NCBI GenBank assembly: GCA_036435485.1
Contig: CM071597.1
Span: 149,603,647 to 149,667,646 of the forward strand
Reading direction: 5' to 3'
DNA: 64,000 nt
DNA from: Saposhnikovia divaricata
Taxonomy: Eukaryota; Streptophyta; Magnoliopsida; Apiales; Apiaceae
Position 1 is the first letter of the stretch, and the number at the start of each line of letters is the position of its first letter. Shown here piece after piece: positions 23,954 through 35,030 of the stretch. The translations under genes and the position numbers were made by a program. Under the pieces are notes generated by a model that was not told the DNA's origin, ran no database searches, and saw nothing but the letters and a program-made list of their open reading frames with translations.

Positions 23954-24935
23954 TGATAGGTCCATAATTAATCATATTTTTAATACCTATTCTATGTCCG
24001 TTTTCGTAATTTTATTAATTAATAAATTGTTTTATTTTGTTTTGTAGGAAAATAAATAAAAACAGATTTCAAACAGGAAAAGGTGCAAAAAGGGAAAGGA
24101 GGTGGAAAATACTTGAAGTCAAGGAAATTGGAGGAAAAATCGATTACTTATCGGAGAAGAAAAGGGAAATTTAAAAAATTATATTCAAGATCGGATTGTA
24201 ATCATAGGACCCAAGCTCATTATTTTTCCCTATATATAGCGCTCCTCTCTTGTATTTGAGACACCACTTTAGACATCAATTTAGACACAGATCTAGATTC
24301 ATAATTTAGGAGTAGGAGTAGATTTAGTTGTCCTTCAATACAAACAATTTTTATTTGCTTTATTAAAACACTTTTTCTGTTATTCAATTCATGCTTTAAA
24401 TTCTTGTTTGTTTTTCGATATCATGTCTAGCTAGTTCTCTTATCCTAGGATGAAGATGAAGTTGATTTAATTGCTCTTGATTTCTTCTCGTTCCTATTAA
24501 TTGATTCTCATAATTATTCTTGGTACTTAATTGTTCAATTGACAAAGTGATTTTGATATATTATTGTTACCGGATTTATTTTTCATAGCCTATGCTTGCT
24601 CCTTGAAGTTTTGATAGGTTATTGTTAGATAACAAGTTTCATAGTATATGCTTGTCTCGTTAATTGATATACCTTATTTGTGAAGGAAAGAGAATTGGTT
24701 TTATGGCGAGTTTATATTAATTGTGATTGATTAACGAATTCGGATTCCTAGGTTTTCCATATTATTTGATAATCTTTGTTAAATAGTTTAATTAGGTTAA
24801 TTAAAACTCATCTCAAACCTATTTGTCTAGTTCGCCTGATTTAATTATTAGGGTTTTGAAAATTCATAGTCTTTGTGGATCGACCTGTATTTGCTACAAT
24901 TAACCACTGTGCACTTGCAGTTATTTTACACATCA
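23954..24935 (+). repeat. 3' LTR (982 bp) of the gag-protease element
   Basis: Runs from TGATAGGTCC to TTACACATCA, with inverted TGAT/ATCA ends. A TATA box (CCCTATATATAGCG near 24228) lies at a normal promoter position. The five bases after the LTR are GTGCT; the matching upstream copy was not found. Confidence 0.8.
24226..24241 (+). promoter_or_regulatory. LTR TATA box
   Basis: CCCTATATATAGCG precedes a CT-rich stretch (CTCCTCTCTTG) resembling a plant transcription start region about 270 bp into the LTR. Confidence 0.5.
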
Positions 24936-25787
24936 GTGCTCAATTCCATGATCTAATTTATAGTGCAAATGTTACGAAGGGTTATTAATTAACATATTTA
25001 CACTTAAAGTACGTCAGTTTGTGCACAAACTCTTATACTATATATTTGTAAATCCCAACCCTATATATATGTCAATTACGCATGAAGCATTTTACATATT
25101 TTTCTTCGTACATTACCCTCACCCATCATTTGTTATATGTGTGCGGTGCGGGCACTATTACTATCTAAGGGTAGTATTGGAAGAAGTATTGACGTTTACA
25201 ATTGACATCAGTCATGCATTTAGGGTCTGGATCTACGAAAAAACTTTGAGGGTTTATGCGTACAAACTGCTTTACTTTAAGTTTAAAGATATTAATAACT
25301 CTTATTATGTGTGTTGTGTGATACGCTGAAGCTCTATCTGCAATTGGTGAAAGGAATGTGGGAGGTATTCTTTTAAAAAACGAAAGTGTATATTGTTGGC
25401 AGTTGGTCAGCCGATCACATTGTGGAATATAAAACTGCCAAAAACAGGATAGCAGAAATATACAGGGGAAAGAATGTTTACTGCACCTTGTTAGTGGTAT
25501 TTCTTTTGCATCAATTTAGAATCGTAGGTATGGGTTTTGTTTATGTTTTCAGAGATAACCTGGAAGCTTTTATGTTGTGATTAATAACGATTTATAACTA
25601 GCTATATCCTTGTGTTATGAGAGTGTGTGACCTAATGCACATATGATGTCACGATCTTAAATTAATACTTGAGGTTGGAATGACATACAATGAGGTGCTA
25701 CAAGTAAAACAAAGAAACAATATGATATCAGAGATATGATTCAGCAAACAGTAGCGTGATAGAGCTAACTAACCCTATCTGGTCTTG
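24936..25787. other. Anonymous DNA with unrecognised open frames
   Basis: Frames of 102 codons (25021-25329) and 64 codons (25386-25580) on the plus strand resemble nothing I know. Base composition is less AT-biased near 25130-25560. It may be low-copy DNA or the tail of an old element. No gene call is justified. Confidence 0.3.
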
Positions 25788-25930
25788 GTTTTTTTTTTTC
25801 GCCAAGGTAAAAAAAGGGACATCAATTTAGGGCAATGTCCGAGAAAGATCAGGGAGAGTGGAACAGCCTCCACCTGGATCAACAGAAAATTTGACTATAC
25901 AAATCAAAAAATCAAAAAAGCCCAAAACGA
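25788..25930 (-). mobile_element. Probable 5'-truncated LINE 3' end
   Basis: On the minus strand the sequence ends ATGTCCCTTTTTTTACCTTG then GCG and an A run (plus-strand T run 25789-25799). A Leu/Phe-rich tail running into poly-A is typical of plant LINE ORF2 C-termini. The fragment is short and the 5' limit uncertain. Confidence 0.35.
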
Positions 25931-26319
25931 TCACCTATGAATACAAATATGCAGTTTCATAACATCTAACAGTTCCTTGGAGCCACTATATTAGACCATT
26001 TACAAGTAGTTTTTCTCTGATCATCAGTTTAATAACATCTACCAGTTGCACAGGATTATAAGGAAAGTGAGGCATAACATCTACAGTATCAGTTTTTCTC
26101 TGATTTTCAGTTTTTAATATTAATACTTCGACACGTTACTTGTGTTGTCTGTATGATTAAGCCCTTTTTTTCAGTGGAGGCCATATTTCCATAGCAAGAG
26201 AAATACCCCAGAATGTTATATGTTGTGCTAAGCTTATGACATTTTATGTGTAGTGCACTGGGCAAATGCTATTTTTACAATAAAAGTGAATAGACATAGG
26301 GAGTTTCCAATTGAACATT
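25931..26319. other. No gene seen
   Basis: AT-rich filler between the LINE tail and the transposase remnant. Phrases such as AGTTTTTCTCTGAT recur near 26007 and 26090. Confidence 0.3.
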
Positions 26320-26564
26320 TATTTAGTACCATGATGAAGTGCTCTGCCGAAGTTATGTCCGTCTTATTTCATCGCTTTGGTTAGGATGATAATCTAAAAT
26401 TCTTTCTCTTACAAGGATCCGATGGAAGAGTTTTCAAATCAATTAATTTGGGCATCGTAGGAGTTGAACTAGGTCGAGGCACATTAACATTTCCACTCTA
26501 TATCATTGGTAATGGTAACGGGTTCTGATGACTCCGGTAATTTTCTTTTAAAGAATCTTTCCAT
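26320..26564 (-). pseudogene. hAT-like (TTF/MYM-type zinc finger) transposase, N-terminal remnant
   Basis: On the minus strand ATG 26564 starts MERFFKRKLPESSEPV, the typical opening of plant TTF-type/zinc-finger MYM-like proteins derived from hAT transposases, and a stop follows after 26 residues. In another frame RILDYHPNQSDEIRRT (near 26405-26358) matches the conserved segment that comes next in the family. A splice-donor-like GTAAGT (near 26784 on the minus strand) fits an upstream non-coding exon. Stops, frameshifts and loss of the catalytic region make it a fragment. Confidence 0.55.
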
Positions 26565-26961
26565 TTTAAATCTGTAAATAAACAAAAATATAATCATGAT
26601 TACGTTTTTACAATTAAAATTACTTATTATCATAAATTGTTTATGTTCATTATTATTCAACAATTAGTAAAATCAAGCAATTAATTAAAAATTTAATTAG
26701 AAGTACTTAACAAGAAGCTAAATTAGGTATTAAACAATTAAAGAACTTAGGTATTGATTAAACAAAAAGAAGAGATATTTACTTACAAAAAGAGGAGACA
26801 AAGTAATCGGAAGAAGAGAGATGCTGGGAATCTTGAGCAGGATTATGCAATTGAGTCAGCAAAGCACTAAACTAGAGAAGCTTTTCTTTTTCACTTTCTT
26901 TTTCACCCAAGTCGAGAGACACAGAGAAGGGAGTCAGTGACTCAGTTGTGTTTTATTCTTT

Positions 26962-27243
26962 TTAGTTTTTTTTTTTGAGAATCAAACTTTCGGACAAGAG
27001 TGTCTCCAACAAATAGCTCGGAGGAGACGAGATTACAACGAAGCTATTAAGCTCACAAGAAGTTCTAGCGATTTCATGTGTCACTCTATTTGCTTGTCTT
27101 CTAACAAAACTAACCATAAACCGCTCATTAGCTCCCAAAATGTCTCGACAAAATTGCACTAAGTCGCCAAGTTCGAGAAGATTCTCCTGGCCCTTGTGCA
27201 CTGCATCAACACTGGCTAACGAGTCACTCTCGATCACCACTTA
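26962..27243 (-). pseudogene. LINE C-terminal RNase H-like domain with poly-A end
   Basis: The frame from about 27240 reads VIESDSLASVDAVHKGQENL, VSFVRRQANRVTHEIAR and SPPSYLLETLLSE, the plant RNase H-like (RVT_3) domain found at the C-terminus of L1-type LINEs. It ends in Lys codons leading into an A run (plus-strand T run 26968-26978), the signature of target-primed insertion. The 5' side is truncated near 27243. Confidence 0.7.
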
Positions 27244-28177
27244 AAATGTGGTTATTTAATCCCTTATTTTTGTTTGGGGTTTTTATTGAATTGAGCCCAT
27301 ATTATCCCCTATCTTTGTTTCACATTTGCTTGGGCTATTTTTGCATTAAATACTAATGGACTACTCAAATATAGTGGGTTCCTAACTTAAATTTTAGTGG
27401 GTTCCTAAAATAAATTTTCTATATACTACCCTTTAAACCCAGAACCCACTGGGTTCCTAGGCACCCCCTCATTATACTGTCGGTCCGCCCCTGTTGCCGT
27501 GGTTCTTTTACTCTCATATCATAAAAAAAGTTTTTCAAACAGAGTGATTGTGTATGCTTCGAATAGTTTGTAATGCTTCTTGGCATGCCACTGGGAGTAA
27601 GACCAAGTTGGTAGTCCAATTATGGGACCGTGCACAAAAGTTGTGTCGGGGTAGGATAAAAAGAATTCAGTCCAAGGACTTCACAAGGAATGACAAGAAG
27701 TTTTTCCAAAGTACATAGGTGCGAAAATGGTGGAAGCTTTCCCTGAAAATAGAAGCAGGAAATACAAGATCAGAGGCTTCTTCAATTTTCTCCTAAGAGT
27801 AGCTCTAATGTCATCCGGATCAAGTTTAAATCTTGCTTGATTGGACGATTTATATCTAATTATCTTAACTTATAACTATTGCAGACTGACAATTGTTGTC
27901 AGTTTGTCAGTCAAAAGTGGATAAATTGCGAGGTCGACATTCCAGGATTGTGCTGTCGGTAGCATAGTACATAAGATACTTCGCTTCATTGAGTTGTGAT
28001 GGAGCAGGTGTGGCATATATGGAAAGTTCAAATAGTTTGTAAAGTAATAAGTTCAAAAATTTATTTTGTTTGAATTAGTGAGTACTTCATCCAAGTTTAC
28101 ATTCGATGATTTACACAATTTTAAGATTAATGAGTTGGACACTATTAATTTAAGATCCCAAAGTATAAGCTCACTTA
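27244..28177. other. Anonymous DNA, no gene seen
   Basis: GTGGGTTCCTA recurs near 27378 and 27402, with an inverted partner at CCCACTGGGTTCC near 27447. Some purine-rich sequence at 27640-27780 looks exon-like but has no usable frame. Confidence 0.3.
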
Positions 28178-28179
28178 TA

Positions 28180-28473
28180 CTCCCTCTGTCCCTCTCATTT
28201 CTTTACGGTTACTATTTTGAGATGTTCCTCTCATTTTTTTATGTTACCATAAATAGTAAGTTTCCCCCACTATTACACCCCCCACTATCTCATATTTAAT
28301 AATAAAAAATACTATTACACCCAGTACTTTCCTCCACTATCTCAAATCTATTATTAAATATTAATAGGTCCCACCACTTTACCCACTTTTCATCTAACTT
28401 TACTCATTTTTTATGCATTATTTTAGTCTCCGTGTCCCCCTCCAATGTAAACAACTGAGGGGGACATAGGTAG
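28180..28473. mobile_element. Stowaway-type MITE (294 bp)
   Basis: Left end CTCCCTCTGTCCC matches the Stowaway consensus; the right end (complement CTACCTATGTCCC) is an imperfect inverted copy (11 of 13). TA dinucleotides flank both ends (28178-28179, 28474-28475), the Tc1/mariner duplication. No coding capacity. Confidence 0.8.
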
Positions 28474-28577
28474 TAATATTTAGTAAGAATTTAATATTAA
28501 GAAAGTAAAGAAAGTCGAGCCTCGTATAAGTTCACTTGCATCGATGTACACTCTATGGTTTATAACCTATAAAGTGA

Positions 28578-28590
28578 CACTACAAGAAAT
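28578..28590 (+). repeat. CACTA terminal inverted repeat (left end)
   Basis: CACTACAAGAAAT is the standard plant CACTA terminus. The three bases before it are TGA, the presumptive 3-bp duplication. No right-end partner is in the window. Confidence 0.75.
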
Positions 28591-28756
28591 CCCAATTTCA
28601 CCAACGAAATTTGCTAACGGAATCTGTTGGTATTTACTGACGGATTGCTAATAGAGCTGATGATAAAATAACAGATACGTAACGATTCAGTAACGGATGT
28701 TTATCAACGGAAACTTCCGTTGGTAAAAAGTGGGGGCAAAATTGCCCACTCTACCA

Positions 28757-28940
28757 AAAACAACACAACAACACAACGTACTCAGTATATCCCGCATGAG
28801 CAGGGTCTGAGGGGGGTAGGATGTACGCAATCATGCCCCTACACAAAGGTAGAGAGATTGTTTCCGATTTTTGACCCCCGGCAGGAGTCGAACCCGTGAC
28901 CTCACGGTTCACGGATTGGGCACTTACCACTGTGCCAACG
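28757..28940 (-). mobile_element. Au-like tRNA-derived SINE
   Basis: On the minus strand it begins with a tRNA-like head: A box TGGCACAGTGG (28937-28927) and B box GGTTCGACTCC (28894-28884), followed by the TGCGTACATCCTACCCCCC-type body of Au SINEs (about 28830-28812) and a TTGTTGTTG-type tail (28775-28757). Pol III would transcribe it; mobility depends on LINE enzymes. It is inserted in CACTA subterminal DNA. Confidence 0.88.
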
Positions 28941-29750
28941 TTGGTAAATTTGTTTGCAGTTCGTTGCCAATCCGTTGTTAAGGTCTTTGCTCCTATCCGT
29001 TACTAATCCATTGTACTAATTCATTGTAATTTTAAATCAATTATATTAGTTCCGTTAGTGAACCGTTACAATTTTAGATTGGTTAAACTAATTATGTTAC
29101 TAATCCGTTACAATGTTAGTTCGATTAAAATATTTCCGTTAGTAGGGCCATTCTTTAAATTTAATGCCAACTACCATTTTAGATCTAACTTCACCTATGC
29201 CTTTCAAATTGTAAAGCCGGGTTTAATTCTTTCCTCCCATCCAAGTGCAGCAGCTCCTATCTTCCTCAACTTTGTCTCTCAAGAAATCAAAGTTAGTTAT
29301 CCTATATTATTTAGCAAATTAAGAATGTCCCTCAACATAATTTACTTGCTAATTAAAAGGTTAGTTATCTTACATTATCTCTAATTTATGTTTTAAATCT
29401 TAATTGCTTATGTTTTCGATTAATATCAACTAGTTACTTTATGTGTAATTTTTTTTTTGTTAATGTTGTTAATGCATGTTGTTTAGTTAATATTTAAATT
29501 TTTTTTTTCATTTTTATTTTCGATATTTGTTAGTTTTTACTTTGTGTTTGCATGTGTTAGTACTTTTGTAACTAGGCATTTTTAGTATTATTCAATTATG
29601 TTGTTGGTTGATCGGGATCTTTGTACATGTAATATGCTGTCTACAATAAGTGGAAAAATTTGCTAATATCAGTTAGCTTAGTTGTAGACTATAATTATTT
29701 TAGTTGTGAATGTTTTACATTTTCTTTTATAGGTTATTACAAAGTTCAAT

Positions 29751-29897
29751 ATGAATAATAATCGAGTCTGGATGTATCAAAGGATAGATAGCAGAGGATT
29801 CTTAAATCTGGTATTTTTGGATGGATTGGAAAATTTTATGCAATATGTTATATCTCGGTCTTCATCCTTGAATGGGAAAAACATTCAATGGTTTTGA
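29751..29897 (+). pseudogene. CACTA transposase-associated domain exon, truncated
   Basis: ATG 29751 opens a 48-codon frame with RVWMYQRIDSRGF and FLDGLENFMQYV, matching the domain that precedes TNP2 in plant CACTA transposases. The zinc-binding Cys/His part of the domain is missing because copia sequence begins at the stop. Confidence 0.65.
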
Positions 29898-30840
29898 GGT
29901 CTAGCTTTGAAGGGTTGCTTTCTCTTGAACCTGATGTTTGGAAATTTCTGGCCGTGAAAGCAAATGATGTATTTTCCATGGCATCCAGTTCTTCAAGAGT
30001 GTAGAACTCATCTTACCGTTGCTCCTCAATAGTCTCAGTTACCTCAGCTTCAGGTTCTTCATCTACTATCTCCTCAATTCTCAGTTGGCTTGTAGAAGCT
30101 TCAAGATCCTGGATAGATTTGTTCATGATCAAGGCACATGATGTATTAACCATCTTGCCTTGGTTGGCTTGTATAGCTCTTTTCTGCCGAAGCTCAAGCC
30201 CATGTGTCTTCAACACACCATAGAGCACATCATAAGAAATTCTGTTCAAATCTCTTTTTCTGAGAGAAATAACTCTTTGCTCTAGGTGGTTAGATGAAGA
30301 GAGCAAAAACTTCATGTTTAGCTCCTTGGTGCTGTAGACTTTTCCATTCATTTGCAACTCAGTCACCAACCTGTGAAATCTCTCAAACATATCAATGATG
30401 CTTTCTTTTGGCTGAGCCATGAAAGCCTCATACTATGTAACCAGTATCTGTTTCCTATTTTCTCTAACCTCCTCAATTTCTTCACATAAGATCTCAATAT
30501 CATCCCACATCTCCTTTGTTGTTGTGCATGAAGCTATGTTAGCAAACATTGAGAGTTCCATAGAATTAATGATTATCAACATTAGATGGTTGTCAAGGTC
30601 AACCTTCTATTTCTCAGTGTCTGTCCATTTAGATGGATCTTTGGCAACATAAGACCTTGGAATTGTGATAGTTCCAACAGTTTTCTCAGTGATTTATTGT
30701 TGTGGAACAAATGGGCCATTCTTGAGAATCTCTGGGAATAGAGGGTTAACAGCTTTGATGAACAACATCATCTTGATTTTCCAGAGTTTGTAGTTATCTT
30801 TGGTGTATTCATGTTGATCTTTTTCTGTTTTGATTAACAT
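29898..30840 (-). pseudogene. Ty1/copia gag, 5' part only, broken
   Basis: Starting beside the primer site, the minus strand encodes NYKLWKIKMMLFIKAVNPL (near 30790-30735), MWDDIEILCEEIEEV (near 30510-30470), then a long frame (30420-30013) with DMFERFHRLVTELQMNGKVY and an acidic C-terminus, followed in another frame by EFYTLEELDAMENTSFAFTA (near 30010-29955). This is the UBN2/DUF4219-type copia Gag. There are several stops and a frameshift near 30013; protease and pol are absent because the copy ends against the CACTA exon. Confidence 0.75.
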
Positions 30841-30843
30841 CCT

Positions 30844-30855
30844 GCTCTGATACCA
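30844..30855 (-). other. Primer-binding site (tRNA-iMet) of the copia fragment
   Basis: Minus-strand TGGTATCAGAGC, 2 nt from the LTR end at 30858. Confidence 0.85.
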
Positions 30856-30857
30856 AT

Positions 30858-31253
30858 TGTTGAGTATGGAATACACACAAGAAAATACAGAGGGGGGTGA
30901 ATGTATTTTCTAACTTTTCTTGAATATTCTTGAAACTCAGATTGTTTAAATCTGTGTTTGATTGTTGTAGTTGAATGTGTATTTGTTTAAGAGATATTAC
31001 GCGCGGAAACAGAACACAAACAATTCACTTTAATTTAATATTTTATCAGATCAAAGTATGCTTCAACCTGGGAATACAAAAGTTAGTATTTTCAGCTTCG
31101 TTTCTTAGAGAGATATTTTCTATCTCCTAGGAAATTGAGATTTGATAATTCTAAAGGAAAAGATTATTCTTACGTCATCTAAATCGATATCTGTTATTGG
31201 TCCAGTGGGTCCGTAAAAAGGTTAAGGAACGATCGAAAGAGATCAAGGACAAT
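30858..31253 (-). repeat. 5' LTR of the copia fragment (incomplete)
   Basis: The plus-strand start TGTTGAGTATGGAATACACA abuts the primer site. The LTR is cut near 31253 by the long LTR that follows; its U3 end was not found on the other side at 35706. Confidence 0.65.
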
Positions 31254-33639
31254 TGTACAACCCTAAGAGGATGAGTAAAGAAAAATGGATGAATAGTGAT
31301 TTTGGGTAGACATTGGAATATTATTAGACGACGCGATATATAAGTATTCGAAACGGATTTCCGAGTTCGTAATAGTGATCCAGGGGGAAAATAAGTGTAT
31401 GTAAAAGCTGTCGGATTCTGAAAAATAGCACTTTTATTTTCCCCGAGATTTCCCCGGACACTGAAAGACTTAAGGAATTATTAAAAGGATTTAAGGAATA
31501 TGGATTCAAGATTTATTAAAGAGAATGGAGAATGATAGTTTAAATATTAAGACGGATTCCGGTAAAACCCTAACTAGAAACGAATGAGTTATTCCTTCGA
31601 ACGATCAAAGAATTGGGCAATAACCGGACAAATAAACAAGCAGTGAATCAAGATACATGCATGTAGTGGTGGAAAATATCTAGCAAACCAAGTGATGACT
31701 CATGCAACTAGCATACTTAGAGATGAAACTAGTACTTAGCAAAAGAAACTACTTAGTTAGCCTTAACACCACTAAAGATCAACACTTGTCCATGAAATTC
31801 TCATCATCCATTGCATCATCACTTTATTAAAGTTACTTTAGTAAGATATTATCCAAACACATCACTTTATGCTAGATGAGTGCAAGAGAAGCTAGCAAAA
31901 CACAAACTCTCTCAAAACTGCCCAGCAGAAACACTCTCCAAAAACAAATTAATATCTCCATTTCTATCCATGATAAAATCACCAAATTTTAACCACAACC
32001 TCTCCACTCCATGGGCAATATTCGCTCCAAATTTCATAGCAATCCAAGTAGTATAGCCTAGGAAAATCACCTCCCCAAGTTGAAGAAGCAAACTGTCCAG
32101 ATTCATGACAGTTTCTGTGACGATTTTCAAACGGCCATATCTCCTGCATTACTCAATGGAATTTGGTGTTCTTTAGCTTTTTGGAAATCTGGTTAGATTC
32201 TATACAATTCTCCTTTAGAAGCCTCATCCAGAAAACCTCGGTAAGGACCTCGTTTTTCATGATCTTTCCACTACGTTATAGCAGATCCGAAAATCACTAA
32301 TTATGTGCTTGATGATTCTTGTTAGTTAAGCTTGGTTAATGTGTTCTAAGGACTAGTAAAGGCTTAGTAAGGTCTCTACATCCTCCAAGGAAGGTATATC
32401 TCATCAAAACCCTAGCTTTGTTTTGAAGATTTAAGCATGTTCTTGATGATATAAGATTAGTTATAGTATTAGCATGATTATGGATTTTGTTAGTGGATCT
32501 AAGCATGGTTATGATATGATGTTAGTAGATGATTTTTGACAGATTGAGGATGAGAAATATGTGTATGAGTTGTTTGGATGCCCGATGTGGCTTGGTTGAA
32601 TTGTTATGATTTTTAGAACGTTCGATATATAGCCGTCGTAATGCCGAATTTTTGTTAACACTTAGAAACCGAGCATGACAGTAAATATTAATTCCTGACC
32701 TTGACAATATTATGACTGGTCTTTGTAGATCTCGAGCCATAGATCGTTTTGGCGTGAGAATCGAAACATTCCAACTTACGGTTTAGGAGTTATGGTCAAA
32801 TTACTAAAATTGATTCGGAACCATAAGTAAAAGTTCGTAACTTCAATTGAACTCTCGTAAAATATGTAAGTCAGTGGTGAATCTTGGTAATTAAATACTA
32901 GAGGTAAAAAGGAAGGTGTGATAGAAAACCTCATGTTAAACGGATCGTTTTCCGATTTTATAAAAATGTTCGAATCAAGGTTAAACGCGAACGAACCCCT
33001 TAAAAGTATAACTTTGGTTATGACTTAGAAAACGGATGGTAAAACTCGAGGTATAATCTCGGTTCGTAATCGATCGACTTTAGAACTTATACGACTTAAG
33101 TATATACCGAGTGTGGGTATGATGACATGTCGTAATAGCGAACAAATGTCGGATCGTATCAGTAATAAAAAGAGTCACACTAAAAGGTGTATAACGAGAT
33201 AATTCGAAAACGTGTTTCGACTTAAGTGAAGTTATACCTAGACTTTTAAAACGTGTTAAGTGGTTAATATCGAATGTTCTGATTGTTTTTAGATCATCGA
33301 GTAGACGCAGGACACGCTATCTCCACCCACACCCGATTACCATGCAAGTGTTCAAAACTTTGAACCTGTTGTTGTGATAATATATATGTGATTGCCATTT
33401 TACATATGGCATAGCATGCATGCCTATTGTCAAATTAGTTTATGATACTTGTTCCCTGAGTTGATATTGGCTTATAGACTAGATACGAATTATCAGTTAT
33501 AAGCCGGATTGTTTTGGTAAGACCCTTAGCGAAGGGCATATGATATTCATTCTTAAGTATAGACCGGGAGTCGGTATTTTGAGATATAGATAGTCGTGGA
33601 AACCCGGAGGGATTCCAACGGCAGATTACTATTTATCTG

Positions 33640-34240
33640 AGGAATGTTATTATTAAACGTTATTTATATTTCCATAAAGTATCAATTACTTGGAAATCTT
33701 TCGAGGAATGTTATTCGAGTATTATCTCAGTCGAGAGATATTAAATGATTGTTAGTTTCGAATATTCATTTAGAGTTGATTATTTAATGAATATTATTTT
33801 GATATTCATTAGAATGTTATTTATTAAATGAATATTACTTTCGAATATTCATTTAAGGTTTTATGTACTTGATGAATATTATTTTAAAATATTCATTGGA
33901 AGTTCTATTTACTTAAGGAATATTATTTCGATTTTTCCTTTAAAGTTTTGATTACTAAATGAATATTATATGGATATTCATTTAGAAGATTATTTATTAA
34001 ATGAATATTATTTTCAAATATTCATTTAAGGATTGACTTATTTATTGAATATTATTTTAAACATTTATTGGAGTTTAATTATTTAATGAATATTATTTCG
34101 AATATTCATTTAAGGAGGGATTTATTTAGTAAATAATTCCATATATTCATTCGAGGATTACTTACGAGCTATATTATAATTTAATAATATTCCGTAATTA
34201 TTATTGAGTTAATAAATATTCTTGGAATATTTATTTAAAT
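33640..34240. repeat. Degenerate palindromic repeats (AATGAATATT...AATATTCATT)
   Basis: About ten units of roughly 60 bp, each close to AATGAATATTATTTCGAATA followed by TTCATTTA, i.e. a short inverted repeat around a variable centre. The matching LTR at 61065 onward has the same kind of array near 62440-63030. Confidence 0.75.
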
Positions 34241-34952
34241 CTTTTAAATTCTTTTTAAAAATGATTTATATTAGTCGGAGATTATCTGTCACCTCCAGAT
34301 ATTATGTAAAATATTTCGGAGTCTTTTTACGACTATTTTATCAAGGAAAGGTTCCCACCTCTTTATTTTTCATTTAAATCTATCTTAAAAGGATTTAAAT
34401 GCTCGCTCAAACTTCCATGTTATAGGGGAACCTACTTGAGCAATGTTATTTATCTTGTAGACTTCCCGGTCGTAAATCTCATAATTTATCCTTTTCACTC
34501 GCAACTTGGTTGCTATGGACTCATTAAGTCTGTGTGTACCTTCTCATCATTCGAGGGGTAAGATTTTTGGAACAAGTTGATATCCATTAACAAGCAAAAG
34601 CTTGGGAAATGTTGGTGAATTTTCCTTTCCAACTAGATACGACTACTTTGTGGAGTCTTATCAACAAGTATTTCACTTGGGGAAGGGAGGACAAACTCTA
34701 TGTTTCAATGCTGTGGATTTATTCGAACTAGGAGTCGTGTGTAAGAGGTCGAGTCGCGCGGTCCATCACAAGGCCTAACCATTGGCCAGGGAGTTACTAT
34801 TAAAGGCAATCGACAAGTGGAGCCGTCAGTTCTTCCTTCTACCGGTAGTAAACTATATTGGGCTGTACCATCCCCGACTGATCATCAGGGAGTGGGACAG
34901 CTGGCGCGTGATAACTCCAGTGTTGGTTCATCTCCCAAATTGGGAATTCCCT

Positions 34953-35030
34953 GCAACACGTATCGAAGAGACTTCTTTCAGGTTGACGGTGTCTTCCGCA
35001 ACACGTATTGAAGAGACTTCTTTCAGGTTG
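34953..35030 (+). repeat. 45-bp-period duplication
   Basis: GCAACACGTATCGAAGAGAC and the following TTCTTTCAGGTTG occur at 34953 and again at 34998 with one mismatch. Confidence 0.85.

Larger units (their letters stand above)
18661..24935 (+). mobile_element. Gag-protease-only Ty3/gypsy element, 5' LTR not found
   Basis: Leader-like DNA (18661-19125), a long Gag-protease frame (19126-22023), a 1.9-kb 3' UTR, a purine tract and a 3' LTR (23954-24935). RT, RNase H and integrase are absent. No copy of the LTR end occurs upstream, so the 5' LTR has been lost or replaced. The 3' UTR resembles that of the minus-strand element at 56051-57770, which does carry RT, so the two belong to one lineage (Athila/Tat side of the gypsy tree). 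Confidence 0.75.
28578..29897 (+). mobile_element. CACTA (En/Spm) transposon 5' end, truncated
   Basis: Terminal CACTACAAGAAA at 28578, subterminal repeats around CCGTTA/TAACGG and CCGTTGG (28610-28740, 28940-29130), a non-coding leader, then the first coding exon with the transposase-associated domain (29751-29897). The element is cut at about 29897 by copia sequence; the TNP2 core and 3' terminal repeat are absent. A SINE lies inside the subterminal region. Confidence 0.78.

Noticed and set aside
25021..25580. Two plus-strand frames as a host gene
   Set aside because: No recognisable domain, no start context or splice structure, low-complexity residues; kept only as anonymous DNA.
28884..28940. 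tRNA gene (A and B boxes, GGTTCGACTCC)
   Set aside because: The sequence continues into an Au-type SINE body and tail and does not close a tRNA cloverleaf.
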